64,000 bases of DNA, taken from Arion vulgaris (Eukaryota > Mollusca > Gastropoda > Stylommatophora > Arionidae). The translations under genes and the position numbers were made by a program. A model generated the notes under the pieces. The model was given only the letters and a program-made list of their open reading frames with translations, did not search any database and was not told where the DNA came from. Shown here piece after piece: positions 41,687 through 53,190 of this stretch (position 1 is the stretch's first letter; each line of letters begins with the position of its first letter). Where the stretch lies: NCBI GenBank assembly GCA_020796225.1, contig CM036755.1, positions 47,157,806 through 47,221,805 on the forward strand, given 5' to 3'.

Positions 41687-41935
41687 ATGTACAACCGAGA
41701 TAAGGAGAAGAATAGCTCAAGCAAAAACAGCTTTAGTGAAAATGAAAGAACGTGTGAATTCACTACTAATAACACTGCGGAAACGAGTACTTCAGTGTAT
41801 GACAGCGAAACATGGACAATGAACAAGCAACCAATAAGATTGTTGGAAGCCACAGAGATGTGTTTACAAACGAATGCTGAAAATCCCATGGACAGTGAAA
41901 GAAACCAATGATTTCTCTCCTTCTTCTCTTCCACC
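41687..41935 (+). mobile_element. LINE-A fragment
   Basis: Broken frame IAQAKTAFVKMKERVNSLLI, SETWTMNKQPIRLLEATEM and RMLKIPWTVKETN. Confidence 0.7.
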
Positions 41936-41944
41936 ATTTACTTC

Positions 41945-42375
41945 TTTATAGAAGTGTTAGGGAGGGGGAGGGGTTAGTGATCTTCTGTGTGCTTGATTTA
42001 AGGCACTTTGTAAACTGATATTCATTTTCGTTAGGCTGTTCTTGATGCCGTCGCTCCATTTTTTGCGTGGTCTTCCTTTTGCTCTGTACTCGTTATACTT
42101 TTTCTATGTGGCTCTCTATGGTAGGCGATACCAGGGCATTCTTGTCAGGTGTCCAAACCATTTAATCTGTTGTTCTTTTATGAATTGCGTGACTGGTTTC
42201 ACATCCAGTATTCTTCTGATTTATACATTTCTAATTTTGTCTCTTATTGTCACACCTGCAGCTCTTCTAAGACACCTCATCTCCGTTGTTATGATTTTCT
42301 GCTCATTAGCTGCTGTTAAGATTTTAAACCAATGTTTCGGTTTTAAAGCAATGTTAAGGTTTTAAACAAATGATA
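41945..42375 (-). mobile_element. LINE 3' part, inverted
   Basis: Minus frame TTEMRCLRRAAGVTIRDKIR, FIKEQQIKWFGHLTRMPWYR and RAKGRPRKKWSDGIKNSL. It is related to 56105-56485 and head to head with the LINE-A fragment. Confidence 0.75.
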
Positions 42376-42379
42376 AGGT

Positions 42380-42665
42380 TTTTAAATAGGCATGCAAACA
42401 AAGAAACCTTATCAAAAGAATAAGAATCCGGCAATCAAGGTTCTTCGAGCATATAATGCGAAGTGGAGGTTTAGAACATTTGGTGGTACTGGGTAAAATT
42501 CATGGAAGGAGAGATTGTGAAAGGCAGAGAAAGAAGATGCTGGATGGCAGGACATCGTGGTTCGACAAAAGATCGACGTCAGAACTGATTAACTGCACCA
42601 AGGAGAGAGATAGTTGTAGAGAGGCATGATTGCCTAGATCTGCAGGCGTGGAACTTGATTGATTG
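42380..42665 (+). mobile_element. LINE-A 3' end
   Basis: Plus frame KKMLDGRTSWFDKRSTSELI, NCTKERDS, ending in (TTGA)n at 42655. Confidence 0.75.
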
Positions 42666-42790
42666 ATTGATTGATTGAAATAGATAATGTGAGTTTATTA
42701 ATTCTAGATGTAAGAATTAAACATTGTAGATGATTATCGTGGCGTCTGTGGCTTAGGGGATAGGTAATTAACTTTTTTTTTAGATGATTA

Positions 42791-44010
42791 ATAATAATAA
42801 TAATTCCTCTCGTACCGTTATACGTTACATAGGGCCTGCAAGTAATTTCTCCATACCGCTCTATCCTGGGCAACTCGCTCAATCTCCTCCATGGAACTGA
42901 GACCGATATTTCCTGCCTCTCTCAGCAAAGTTCGCTTCAGGGTCTCCTTAGATCGACCTCTCTTTCTTGAACCCTTTGCATCCCACTTCAATGCCTGCTT
43001 TGATATTCTTTGATCATTTCTCCTCAAGGTGTGCCCAACATATCTCCATCTTCTCTTTCTTATAACAGTTGTCACTAGTGGTTCACCAGACATGTCTCTG
43101 ATTTCATCACTTATCCTGAATTCGTTCCATTTTATATTCATTATTTTTCGCAGACATCTATTTTCAAATGCATTCAACTTGCTTTCTATATATTTAGTCA
43201 TTTTCCAACTCTCGCTGGCATATGTTAGGATTGATACAACATTTGAATTGAAAATTCGTAATTTAGTTGTAATACTATATAACTTGCAGTTCCATATTTT
43301 ATTTAGACTTTTAAAAGCTGATGTTGCTTTGCCAATTCGTATCATAATTTCTTTTTTAACATTTCCTGTGCAATCAAAATTGCTACCCAAATAGGTGAAC
43401 TGCTCTGTTATTGTTATCATTTTAGATTCCAGTGTGATATCTGCATTACTTGCCATAGGTGTCTTCATTATATTTGTTTTTCATAGCTTATCTGCAGTCC
43501 AACTTTTGATGCTATAGATGACAAGTTGTCTGTTTTTCTTTGCATATCTTGGTTGTTTCTACTTAACAAGGCAATATCATCTGCAAAATCCAAATCTTCT
43601 AGTTGACTATTTTCTATCCAATCGATGCCAGTTTCGCCCCTGCAACATTTTTGCATCATCCAGTCAATGGCCACTCCAAACAATAGCGGAGATAGAATAC
43701 AGCCTTGCTTTACTCCGGTTTCAACCATAAACCAGTCGCTGTGTCCACCATCAGTGCGAACTGCACACTGTGAACCATTATAGAGGCTCTTGATAATGTT
43801 TATTATTTTGTCTGGTATTCCATAGCATCTTAGAATATTCCACAGAGAGATTCTGTGCAGACTATCAAAGGCTTTTTAAAATCGATAAAATTTAGTATGA
43901 GTGGTTGTTGCTTCTCAATATGTTCCTCCAAAATTAGTCGTAGGGTAATTATTTGGTCTAAGCAGCTTCTCCCAGGTCTAAAACCAGCTTGTTCTTCTCT
44001 CAGGGTTGTG
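42791..44010 (-). mobile_element. LINE1-family copy, 5'-truncated, with target duplication
   Basis: 1.22 kb flanked by ttttagatgatta (42778-42790, 44011-44023), with (AAT)n tail at its 3' end. The cleanest copy of this reverse transcriptase end: GVKQGCILSPLLFGVAIDWM, LEDLDFADDIALLSRNNQDM, QFTYLGSNFDCTGNVKKEIM and ESWKMTKYIESKLNAFENRC, ending YLQALCNV. Two shifted frames (43728-43468 and 43468-42818) abut, so one or two mutations separate it from a continuous frame. A SINE-E head (42735-42772) lies just left. Confidence 0.92.
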
Positions 44011-44099
44011 TTTTAGATGATTAGCTGTTCACAAATATAGGGCAATGAATAGTGACGAGAGAGAATCCTGTCAAAAAGCAAAAATAACTATAAGTCCGT

Positions 44100-44500
44100 T
44101 CAACAACTCATGCCCACAGTCCAATGCGAATTATAGCAAAACCATCTATTCCACAGTAGCGAAACTTTGCACGCAATCTTAGAATTATACCGACGCAAAT
44201 GTCTGATGGAAGAAATTGCTATAGGAAACCTGGATTTTGTAGTATAGAGGTTTCCTTTAGAGCGCGGTAATGGGTGTCCATGCTGTCTAGTACCACTTGC
44301 TAGTTGGCCAAATATAATGCCCTTTGGAATTCTACTATCGCTCATTTGGCATATGTGCCCTAACCATCTCAGACGTTGTTGGCTCAGCAATGTTCTACAT
44401 GCCTGAATTGCCAATACTCCCAGGATTTCTATATTGGAGATGTGGTCTTGCCATCTTATGTTGTATATTCTCAAGAAACAGAGCAAGTTGTAGTTCTGGG
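44100..44500 (-). mobile_element. LINE-E-like 3' end
   Basis: Minus frame IYNIRWQDHISNIEILGVLA, LLSQQRLRWLGHICQMSDSR and IPKGIIFGQLASGTRQHGHP. Confidence 0.82.
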
Positions 44501-44554
44501 TTCGCTAGAAATTATTACATTATTTTGTATTGTACGGTAACTGCAGGGGGTTGC

Positions 44555-45450
44555 AACAGTTGTAGTAGTAGTAGTAATAGTAGTGGTGGTAGTAGTAGTA
44601 ATAGTGGTAGTAGAAGTAATTTTAGTAGTTGTAGTAGTAGCGGTAGTAGTAATAGTAGTAGTATTGTTAGTAGTAGTTTTAATACTAGTAGTAGTTTTTA
44701 GTAGAAGTAGTAGTTTTAGTAGAAGTAGTAGTATTAGTAGTAGAAGTAGTAGTATTAGTAGTAGAAGTAGTAGTATTAGTAGTAGAAGTAGTAGTATTAG
44801 TAGTAGAAGTAGTAGTATTAGTAGTAGAAGTAGTAGTATTAGTAGTAGAAGTAGCAATAGTAGTAGTTTTTGTAGTATCAATAATAGCATTAGTAGTAAT
44901 ACTAGTAGTAGTATTAATAGCAGTAGTAATAGTAGTAGTAATAGTTTTAGTAGTAGTAGTAGTTTTAGTGGTATTAGTAGCTTTAGTAGTATTAGTAGTT
45001 TTAGTAAGAAAGCAGTTTTATAAGAACTAGTAGTTTTATTAGTAGTAGTAGTAGTACTAGTAGTAGTTTTTGTAGTATCAGTAATAGCATTAGTAGTAAT
45101 ACTAGTAGTAGTAGTAATAGCAGTAGTAATAGTAGTAGTAGTAATATTTTTAGTAGTAGTAGTAGAGGTAGTAGTAGTAGAAGTAGTAATAGTAGTAGTA
45201 ATGATAGTAATAGTAGTAGTAGTTATAGTAGTAATAGTAGTAGTAGTTGTTGTAATAGTAGTAGTTTGAGTTGTAGTAGTAATAGTAGTAGTAGTTATAG
45301 TAGTAATAGTAGTAGTAGTAATTATAGTAGTAGTTGTTGTAATAGTAGTAGTTTGAGTTGTAGTAGTAATAGTAGTAGTTTGAGTTGTAGTAGTAATAGT
45401 AGTAGTTTGAGTTGTAGTAGTAATAGTAGTAGTTTGAGTTGTAGTAGTAG
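44555..45450. repeat. (TAG)n-type trinucleotide array, about 0.9 kb
   Basis: tagtagtagtaatagtag and variants with a higher-order agtagtattagtagtagaag motif near 44710-44850. Long open frames (poly-Thr, poly-Ser, poly-Val) are artefacts. Confidence 0.95.
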
Positions 45451-45452
45451 TT

Positions 45453-45612
45453 TTTTTCTTCGAACGTTCCGTATCGACCATTTGTTAATGACTCTTTTTT
45501 ATATGTATGTGATCTGAGCCTAAAAGCGATTGTACCTTGTGCCAGTTATGCGCATACAGGTAGGCCAGCACATCGATTTCTGCGACGCTTTTTATTTACC
45601 AGGGTAGCTTCT
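45453..45612 (-). mobile_element. SINE-A 3' half
   Basis: tttttttcttcgaacgttcc to ttaccagggtagcttc. It is cut where the next trinucleotide array begins. Confidence 0.7.
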
Positions 45613-45912
45613 CCAGTAGTAGCAGTAGCAACGGAGCGGTAGTAGCAGTAGTAGTAGTGGTAGTAGTAGAAGTAGCAGTAGTGGTAGTAGTAGTAGTGGT
45701 AGTGGTAGTATCAGCAGCAGCAGTAGTCGGAGTAGTAGCAGTAGCAGTAGTGGCAGTGGTAGTAGTAGTAGTAGTGGTAGTAGTATTAGTGGTAGTAATA
45801 TTAGTGGTAGTAGTAGCAGTAGCGGTAGTGGTAGTAGTAGTAGTAGCAGCAGCAGTAGTCGTAGTAGTAGCAGTGGCAGTGGTAGTAGCAGTAGCAGTAG
45901 TAGTAGTAAAAA
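45613..45912. repeat. (TAG/CAG)n trinucleotide array
   Basis: gtagtagcagtagtggtag variants between SINE-A and SINE-D. Confidence 0.93.
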
Positions 45913-45914
45913 GT

Positions 45915-46206
45915 AAAAGTAAAGGAACCCTTTCATTCCTCGTGGTATATAGGTCAATACAGTGTTAGGCCTGTATTTTTCATTGACCGTAGGCACACGA
46001 TGGGTGATGTGGTCAGCATCACGCCGGCCGCCTTTACTTTCCCAGATCATGTCTGGTACCCAGTTGAGGCTGGGTCGACCTGAGTGGTAGTGGTAGACCT
46101 GAGAGCCGTCGTGGTCGGGAAAATTCCACGCGCATTGCGGGAGCTGAACCCAGACCACCAGCCTTGCGAAGCGAGTTCACTAACAACTACGCTACCGTGG
46201 CTCTCT
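45915..46206 (-). mobile_element. SINE-D copy (tRNA-derived), reversed
   Basis: Box B (gggagctgaacccagacc) and box A (aactacgctaccgtggct) at the right, tail (gtaaaagtaaaggaaccc) at the left. It contains a small duplication (tcgacctgagtggtagtggt) not present at 33295-33559. Flanked by TAG repeats on both sides. Confidence 0.82.
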
Positions 46207-46314
46207 GTAGTAATAGTAGTTATAGTAATAATTAAAGTTTGCAACATTGTTTTCTATGAATCAATCAATCAATACCAGAAAGAAAAAAAACAGACTTGCT
46301 GTTTGGGGAACTTC

Positions 46315-46450
46315 TAATTGATTGATTGATACGACAATCATCATTGCATTTTGGTGAGTAACCATGTGTGCTTCGATCTCTTTCTTACACAGGAAGATCT
46401 CAGCTGCAGTGCATGAACCTGCAGCATCCGTGAGGGTCCACGATGTCACT
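46315..46450 (-). mobile_element. SINE-B copy
   Basis: attgattgattgat tail, catcattgcattttggtgag and tgcagtgcatgaacctgcag. Confidence 0.7.
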
Positions 46451-46544
46451 TAGAAGATAGTGCAAATATTATGTAGGAATTTTATTTGTTAATCTTTCTA
46501 CTAAATTTTGCCCGGACAATAAATGATTGGTAAGTTGCTCATCT

Positions 46545-46925
46545 GTGATACGGAAGAGAAGATAGATCAAATAAACAACAGAAGAGTCCTTCGTATATCT
46601 TGAACAGAGAAGAGAACAAATAGATCTATCCAGAAAGAACTCCAAATTAAAGAAAACTGGCTGATGCTACAAATAAGAAAGAGAAAATTAAGATATTGTG
46701 GACATTTAAAAAGACATGAAGGGCTGGAGAAGACCATCATGGAAGGAGACATATCGGCAAAGAGAAGAAGAGGAAGACCACGGAGAAGATGGATTCAGGA
46801 TGTAACTGGTGGTTTGAACATGACGGCTGCAGAGGCAGGAAATCTGGCCTATGAGAGAGATAAATTTTGGAGGACTGTTGGGGTGTCAAAGTTCTGCTCA
46901 GGACAAGCTATTTGATGATGATGAT
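46545..46925 (+). mobile_element. LINE-D 3' part
   Basis: Best copy of this end: KENWLMLQIRKRKLRYCGHL, KRHEGLEKTIMEGDISAKRR, RGRPRRRWIQDVTGGLN and RTVGVSKFCSGQAI, then stop and (gat)n. Confidence 0.85.
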
Positions 46926-46929
46926 TTAC

Positions 46930-47395
46930 ATCAAAACAAACTTGCTGTTGTGCCCGAAACATCTTGTAAATTCTTCTGTAGTACAATCTCCTATATCCTT
47001 ACATGTATCTACAACAAAACAAACTTGCTGCAGTGACAGAAACAAATTGTATATTCTTCTGTAGTACAATCTCCTATATCCTTACATGTATCTACAACAT
47101 AACAAACTTGCTGCAGTGACAGAAACATTTTGTACATTCTTCTGTAGTACAATCTCCTACATCTTTACATGTATCTACAACATAACAAACTTGTTGCAGT
47201 GACAGAAACATCTTGTAAATTCTTCTGTAGTACAATCTCCTACATCCTTACATGTATCTACAACATAACAAACTTGCTGCAGTGACAGAAACATATTGTA
47301 AATTCTTCTGTAGTACAATCTCCTATATCCTTACATGTATCTACAACAAAACAAACTTGCTGCTGTGCCAGAAACATATTCTAAATTAACGGTAA
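46930..47395. repeat. Minisatellite, unit about 80-83 bp
   Basis: About five copies of caaacttgctgcagtgacag, aaacat.ttgtaaattcttc, tgtagtacaatctcctatat and ccttacatgtatctacaaca. Confidence 0.92.
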
Positions 47396-48024
47396 CTTAC
47401 CCATCTGCAGCGTAAATTCCTACACACTTACACGCACCTACTAGAAAAAAAACCCCATAAATTAAATTCTTAAGACTAAACAGTGTCAAACAGTACGGAA
47501 ATCGGACGCTTCCCAACACTAAACCCAGAGCTTGGGATACTCTAACACACCTACGTTCACGGAGTGGCGCACGTGCGTGTTTTTCTGTTTCTAATTCGAG
47601 CGAGAGAATAGTGTAGGTGTTCTCAACGAGAACGGAGGGGGACAAGAGAGCATACAGTTTGGTTCCGTGAGAAAACGAGTTCTGGTGAGAAAGTAAACGT
47701 TCATGGAAATAGAAGATTCGTGTTACCATGTGACAGATTTAAATATAAAAGATAGGAAGAATTATATTATATACCAAGGATCACAAATATATCTGAAATA
47801 AATAATTAGAGATACATGATCTCACAGTAGGTGAAATCGAGTTCCTAGACATATCTGAGAAGGACAATAAAAAGTAAGTCCCGTGTTCAATTTGAGCACG
47901 TAAAAGAACCATTGGCAGTTCAAAATCGAGAAGAGCAGCTGCCTGGGAAAAATTTCTTAGAAAAGATTAAAAATAAAATTCCTACAAAATATCTTCACCA
48001 TCTTCAAAATTACATATATAACCC
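47396..48024. other. Unassigned stretch with a 110-residue open frame
   Basis: A minus-strand frame (47397-47729) starts MVTRIFYFHERLLSHQ and has one hydrophobic run near its end. It has no family resemblance and no clear splice partners. The region is less repetitive than its neighbours. It may be non-coding. Confidence 0.25.
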
Positions 48025-48155
48025 TCCCCTGTGCTACGGAGTTCGTGCACTGCCGCTGAGATCATTCTGTGTAAGAAAGAGATTTGAGCACACATGGTTA
48101 CTCACCAAAGTGCAATGATGATAGTTCTATCAATCAATCAATCAATCAATCAAAT
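48025..48155 (+). mobile_element. SINE-B copy
   Basis: Best oriented copy: ctacggagttcgtgcactgc, cgctgagatcattctgtgta, caaagtgcaatgatgatag and an (ATCA)n tail. Confidence 0.78.
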
Positions 48156-48179
48156 AAATAAAATATATTTCATGTAGCC

Positions 48180-48345
48180 TTTTCAGAACCTAGGGTATGA
48201 AGTCCTGTCACTTCACAATTCTAGATCATAGTGAGCCGAAGGGCCAGTTCCTTTCCTCACGTGTTGAACGTCTAGTGTGGGATTGGGCCAACAATACTCT
48301 TGAATCCGAGTCGATATGCGACCGCTTACATATTATCCGTCCGGC
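48180..48345 (+). other. Short coding-like stretch, unidentified
   Basis: Open frame MKSCHFTILDHSEPKGQFLS, SRVERLVWDWANNTLESESI, CDRLHIIRP up to the LINE1 copy that interrupts it. It looks protein-coding in composition and may be a remnant of a transposon or a host exon; no assignment. Confidence 0.3.
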
Positions 48346-48780
48346 AAATAATAATAATTCCTCTCGTACCGTTATACGTTACATACGGCCTGCAAGCAAT
48401 TTCTCCATACCAATCTACCCTGGGCAACTGGCTCAAATCCCTCCATGGAATTGAGACCGATATTTCTTGCCTCTCTCAGCAAAGTTCGGTTCCGGGTCTC
48501 CTTAAGCCGTCCTCTCTTTCTTGAACCTTTGCATCCCCTGTCATTGCCTTCTTTGATATTCGTTGATCATTTCTCCTCAAGGTGCGTCCAACATATCTCC
48601 ATCTTCTCTTTCTTATAACAGTTGTCACTAGTGGTTGACCAGATATTTCTATGATTTCATCACTTCTCCTGAATTCGTTCCATTTTATATTCATTATTTT
48701 TCGCAGACATCTATTTTCAAATGCATTCAACTTGTTTTCTATATCTTTAGTCATTTTCCAACTCTCGCTGGCATATGTCA
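48346..48780 (-). mobile_element. LINE1-family 3' end
   Basis: Minus frame ESWKMTKDIENKLNAFENRC, LRKIMNIKWNEFRRSDEI and RRWRYVGRTLRRNDQRISKK, with (AAT)n tail and gcaaata on both sides. Confidence 0.82.
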
Positions 48781-48849
48781 AGCAAATATTATATTATATT
48801 ATTAAAACTCTGCACTTAAAGGAAATAATTAAAAAATTATTACAGAGAT

Positions 48850-49160
48850 GAAATCATCATCATTATCAAATAGCTTGTCCTGAGCAGAACTTTGCCACCT
48901 CAACAGTCATTCGGAATTTCTCTCTCTGGTAGGGTCGATGTCCAGCCTCTGCAGCCGTCATGTTCAGATCATCAGTTACATCCTTAATCCATCTTCTCCA
49001 TGGTCTTCCTCTTCTCCTCTTTGCTGGTATGCCTACTTCCATGATGGTCTTCTTCAGCCATTCATTTCTCTTTTTATGTCTAAAATACCTCTCTTTCTTA
49101 TTTGTAACATCGGCTAGTTTTCTTTGATTCTGAGTTCTTTCTGGATAGATCTATTTGTTG
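48850..49160 (-). mobile_element. LINE-D 3' end
   Basis: Reversed relative of 46545-46925: caaatagcttgtcctgagca at the left end (the SGQAI stop) through tctggatagatctatttgtt. Confidence 0.8.
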
Positions 49161-49189
49161 GAGATGAAATGCGGAAAACAGTGGGAGTA

Positions 49190-50015
49190 ACAAGGGGAGA
49201 TAAAACAACCAGACTACTAGAGACTTGGTAAAAACAACACCGGCCTTCGCCTGTTTCTCGAATCCTGTTTTGTCTCACGCGTCAGGATAAGAAGAGATTT
49301 CTAGAACGGGCATTTGTGCGAGCTTCATAAACAGTGTTATGCACCGCCTCTGTTATTTCTGAGGTCTACTTTTGCGTGGACGATCTTTTACATTATATCC
49401 ATTGTATTTGAGTAACATTGTTCTTTGAGGCGCACTGTCTGTTGATAATCTGCTTATGTTGCCGAACTATTTAATTTGTTGTTTCTTGATGAAGTTCAGT
49501 ACTGATGTTTTTTGTACCCACTTTTTCCTGGTGTCTTCATTTCTAAACCGGTCTCTTCTTGATGCTCCCATCATTCTGTGTAGACACTTCATCTCTGTCG
49601 TGACTAGCTGTATTCTATCGTTTAATGTCGACATTCAGCTTCGGCACTGAAAACATAATGTTGGGAGAAAGATTGTATTGAACAATGCTTTTTTGTGTTC
49701 ATGGTGACATGTTTGTATTTTAAAATTGGCGCCATTTGTTTTATGATCTGATTTATTCCGTCTATGTTATATTTCGTTAGTTATTATTCCGTTTGCTGAA
49801 AAAAGCTTCCTAGATTTGTAAAGTCTTTGACTTGTTTTAATGGGCGTCTGTCGATGGAGATATTGGTAATGTTTTTCTCTCTATCGAATGTCATCACTTC
49901 AGTTTTGTCGATGTTTATTCTCATATTGTATTCATTGCATGTTAACTGAAGTCTGTTAAAAGTAACTGCGATTGGAAACAATCTCACAATATATTTTTCT
50001 ACTGTCGATACTGCC
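49190..50015 (-). mobile_element. LINE-G part
   Basis: Minus frame LQLTCNEYNMRINIDKTEVM, TFDREKNITNISIDRRPLKQ and VKDFTNLGSFFQQTE, then the C-terminal text shared with 29640-30160. Confidence 0.78.
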
Positions 50016-50150
50016 AGAGTGGTTACTGGGGCCCAAATGGGGGTGTAAAGAATAGAACCACTGTTACCCGCCACGCATGTCGTAAGAGGCGACTGAGGAG
50101 GTTAGGCTGAAATCGAATGCACGTGCCCGCTAGGAATGCTATCCCGAAAC
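50016..50150 (+). mobile_element. SINE-A-related module
   Basis: gccagagtggttactggggc, gtgtaaagaatagaaccact and gtcgtaagaggcgactgagg. See 24060. Confidence 0.6.
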
Positions 50151-50640
50151 AAATGCTTGCAGAAAACGGATGCACCAGGCCATAAGCCGCATAACATGGT
50201 GCAACGACACCTCACAATGAGGAATGGGATAGCGGATTCTACGGTCGCCAATCTGCCTCGGAGGTTTAGCCACGTAGTAAGAATGTCAGACCTACCATCA
50301 TGAGGGCGGCCAAAACTTACTGCGGGAAGAAGTCGGCACAAACGGGGAAGCAGAAACCATAGGAATTATATCCTACAGAGCTGCCACCAATATCTAGACT
50401 TGAGAAAAAAGTGGTGGCCCACTTACACCAGCGTCCAAGACAAACTGTATCTGATAATCTGAGGCAGACGGCTGCCTTTATTAGAGAATCCGAAATCCCA
50501 ATCTAGTGAGAACGCAGAAGACAAACTGTACGTCGTGTCTGACAATCTGAGGCAGACGGCTGCCTTCATTAGAGAATCCGAAATCCCAATCTAGTGAGAA
50601 CGCAGAAGAAGAAGAAGAAGAAGACAACTGTCAATTTGAA
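50151..50640. repeat. Repeat remnants with a tandem pair
   Basis: A roughly 100-bp unit (tctgaggcagacggctgcct, agagaatccgaaatcccaat, ctagtgagaacgcagaag) occurs twice at 50440-50620, ending in (GAA)n. 50151-50440 is non-coding repeat-like sequence. Confidence 0.75.
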
Positions 50641-50699
50641 CCTGGTACTAGGTATACCCAGAGCCAACTATAAACTTATAGTTAGAGTTAACTGTCGTA

Positions 50700-51075
50700 T
50701 ACCAGAAGCGAGTGCGTTAACTGTGTCATCTTGGCTCTCAATGACAACCAGAAGCGAGTGTGTTAACTGTTTCATCTTGGCTCTCAAGGACAACCAGAAG
50801 CAAGTGCGTTTACTGTGTCATCTTGGCTCTCAAGGACAACCAGAAGCAAGTGCGTTTACTGTGTCATCTTGGCTCTCAAGGACAACCAGAAGCAAGTGTG
50901 TTAACTGTGTCATCTTGGCACTCAAGGACAACCAGAAGCGAGTGTGTTAACTGTGTCATCTTGGCACTCAAGAACAACCAGAAGCGAATGCGTTTACTGT
51001 GTCATCTTGGCACTCAAGGACAACCAGAAGCGAGTGTGTTAACTGTGTCATCTTGGCACTCAAGAACAACCAGAA
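50700..51075. repeat. 46-bp minisatellite
   Basis: About eight copies of gcgagtgtgttaactgtgtc, atcttggcactcaaggacaa, ccagaa. Confidence 0.93.
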
Positions 51076-51165
51076 GGTCAATATCGTCAGCAAATCATAG
51101 ATCACAAAGAAGTCGGCCACCGATGGTTATTGATGTTTGATGGTCTTGAACAAGTATAACAGAAT
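51065..51165 (-). mobile_element. LINE reverse transcriptase scrap
   Basis: Minus frame LVQDHQTSITIGGRLLCDL, stop, FADDIDLL: the FADD catalytic box of an RTE-like LINE. It abuts the 46-bp array. Confidence 0.65.
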
Positions 51166-51203
51166 ATTGAAAGTAATGTTATTTATATTTCCCTTCATTA
51201 TAG

Positions 51204-51258
51204 AGCAGTTGCTGTCAGGAATGTTCACAGTATTCAATCACTCCTTCACTCATATCAA
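51204..51258 (+). other. Isolated exon-like segment
   Basis: 55 bp between tttcccttcattatag and GTAAGG, open as AVAVRNVHSIQSLLHSYQ. No partner exon or homology recognised, so this may be coincidence. The rest of 51166-51589 shows no gene. Confidence 0.2.
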
Positions 51259-51589
51259 GTAAGGTCACAACGAGACCAACAACCACAATGAGACAAGGTA
51301 CAACAGGTAAATTTTGTTCAAACTACACATCAGAGGCTCAATCACTACTACAGGCTGCAATCATGATCAACAACACCAAGAAGGGGTTGTTCAAGAACGA
51401 TAGCAGAAGAAGCTCTTCAGACTAAAATCACATACAGATTGCTAAGTGTCGTCAACAAATGAAGTTTCTCAAGCGTCTATTGCGCAATAATTGAGGAGGT
51501 ACTGTGATGACCACCAATTAACTCTACTTGAGTAAGTTTCTGTAGCACTAAGCATAACACCACACCCAAGAGCTGTTAAAATATTCTTG

Positions 51590-51780
51590 GTCTTCTTCCT
51601 ACGCTCTATATCAACCACCCATTAAACCACTCTTTGTAATCTGTATGTGATCTGAGCCTATGAACGATTGCACGCTGTGCCAGTTATGTGCCTACAAGTA
51701 CATCTGATTTCTGCCATGCTTTTATTTACTGTAACTTCACTAAGGGTCTACCTCAGTCACTTCTTACAAGTCGTCTGCCC
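51590..51780 (-). mobile_element. SINE-A, truncated
   Basis: ctcttcctacgctctatatc-type start through ttatgtgcctacaagtacat to agtcacttcttacaag; the head is missing. Confidence 0.65.
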
Positions 51781-51867
51781 CGCAAAATTCTTTAATTAAA
51801 AATCAAAACAGAATTTAGATAAAAATTTTCACCATCACCATTTTTAATATTACATCACGGAACCTAG

Positions 51868-51980
51868 CGAGTGCTACAGAGTTTGTGCACTGCTGCTGAG
51901 ACATTCCTTTGTAAGAAAGAGATCTGAGTATACATGGTTATTCACCAAAGTGCAATGATGATGATCAATCAATCAAATAA
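51868..51980 (+). mobile_element. SINE-B copy
   Basis: gctacagagtttgtgcactg to caaagtgcaatgatgatgat and atcaatcaat. Confidence 0.72.
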
Positions 51981-52024
51981 TATAAACTAAATAAAAAAAT
52001 ATCCATTCCTCAAATGAGATCAAT

Positions 52025-52435
52025 AAATAGAATGTAAGATATTCATTTATCAATAGAACTTAATAGCATCATCCATCAATAGAACTTAATAGCATTCGTC
52101 CATCAATAGAACTTAATAGCATTCATCCATCAATAGAACTTAATAGCATTCGTCCATCAATAGAACTAAATAGCATCCGTTCATCAATAGAACTTAATAG
52201 CATTCGTCCATCAATAGAACTTACTAGCATCCATTCATCAATAGAACTTAATAGCATTCGTCCATCAATAGAACTTAATAGCATTCGTCCATCAATAGAA
52301 CTTAATAGCATTCGTCCATCAATAGAACTTAATAGCATCCGTTCATCAATAGAACTTAATAGCATCCGTTCATCAATAGAACTTAATAGCATTCATCCAT
52401 CAATAGAACTTAATAGCATTCGTCCATCAATAGAA
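52025..52435. repeat. 27-bp minisatellite
   Basis: About fifteen copies of tagcattcgtccatcaatag plus aacttaa. The unit is nine codons, so the minus frame LLSSIDERM repeats without stops; an artefact of unit length. Confidence 0.95.
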
Positions 52436-52569
52436 AACAAGGGGTATATTGCAATACAATGTTATTCTTTGATCATTGGCCCACAATGATGGATGAGATG
52501 AACAGCCCACAATGATGGATGAGATGAACATCACAACAGTTGTTTTTACTTTCCAGTATTTCAATGTGC

Positions 52570-52789
52570 CAGAGTGGTTACGGGGCCCAAATTAAGGGTG
52601 TAAAGAATAGAACCGCTGTTACCTGCCCTGCATGTCGTAAGAGGCAACTAAGGAGGTTGGAAGGGGCTAGCTATCCCATCCTGTAAAAGACACACTAGAC
52701 AGCTACAGAAACCACAACCAGGAAAATTCATAGCTCGCTACCTGAGAAGAAGAAAGACCCCGCAAGGAAGGACTCATGAAGCGACATGA
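52570..52789 (+). mobile_element. SINE-A-related module
   Basis: gccagagtggttacggggcc and tgtaaagaatagaaccgctg, continuing into ctatcccatcctgtaaaag and aaaccacaaccaggaaaatt, so it is probably the 5' leader of a longer LINE. Confidence 0.55.
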
Positions 52790-53075
52790 TGAAATCCTAA
52801 AGGAAATCGGGCTGCAGACTCACCTTCTTTCAACTTGGAAGAATTCCAGGATTGACACCTGCATCACGATACATGCCTTCTAATTGAACCCCAGTGTAAT
52901 AGAGGTAAGGGAAGTCCCAGGAACGCCTGAAGGCGGGAGTTGGAAATGGATTGCAAGAAAATAGAGAGAGAGTGGAGAGATCTGGAAAAGATGGCCTTGG
53001 ATAGAAGGGCTTGGAAAGCCTTGGTTGTAGACCTATGCCTCCCTAGTGGTGAAGGCTGAAGAAGTGTTTCTAAAG
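52790..53075 (+). mobile_element. LINE-F 3' end
   Basis: GSWKWIARK, IWKRWPWIEGLGKPW and an alternative frame DLEKMALDRRAWKALVVDLC, LPSGEG. This is the end of an RTE-like LINE. Confidence 0.7.
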
Positions 53076-53190
53076 TAACCAATATAAGACTAGGTCAATC
53101 TGAGATTCGTTTATCGATGAAAAAAATCCCGCTCCAGCTGGGGACTTTGAACTATCCGTCTAGAAAGCAAGTGCACTCGCACAACCATTT

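Noticed and set aside
44471..45517. 336-residue Thr/Leu-rich frame and opposing Ser-rich frames
   Set aside because: Low-complexity translation of a TAG/CTA trinucleotide array on both strands.
52123..52392. Minus-strand LLSSIDERM-type repeat protein
   Set aside because: The 27-bp unit equals nine codons; it is a tandem repeat only.
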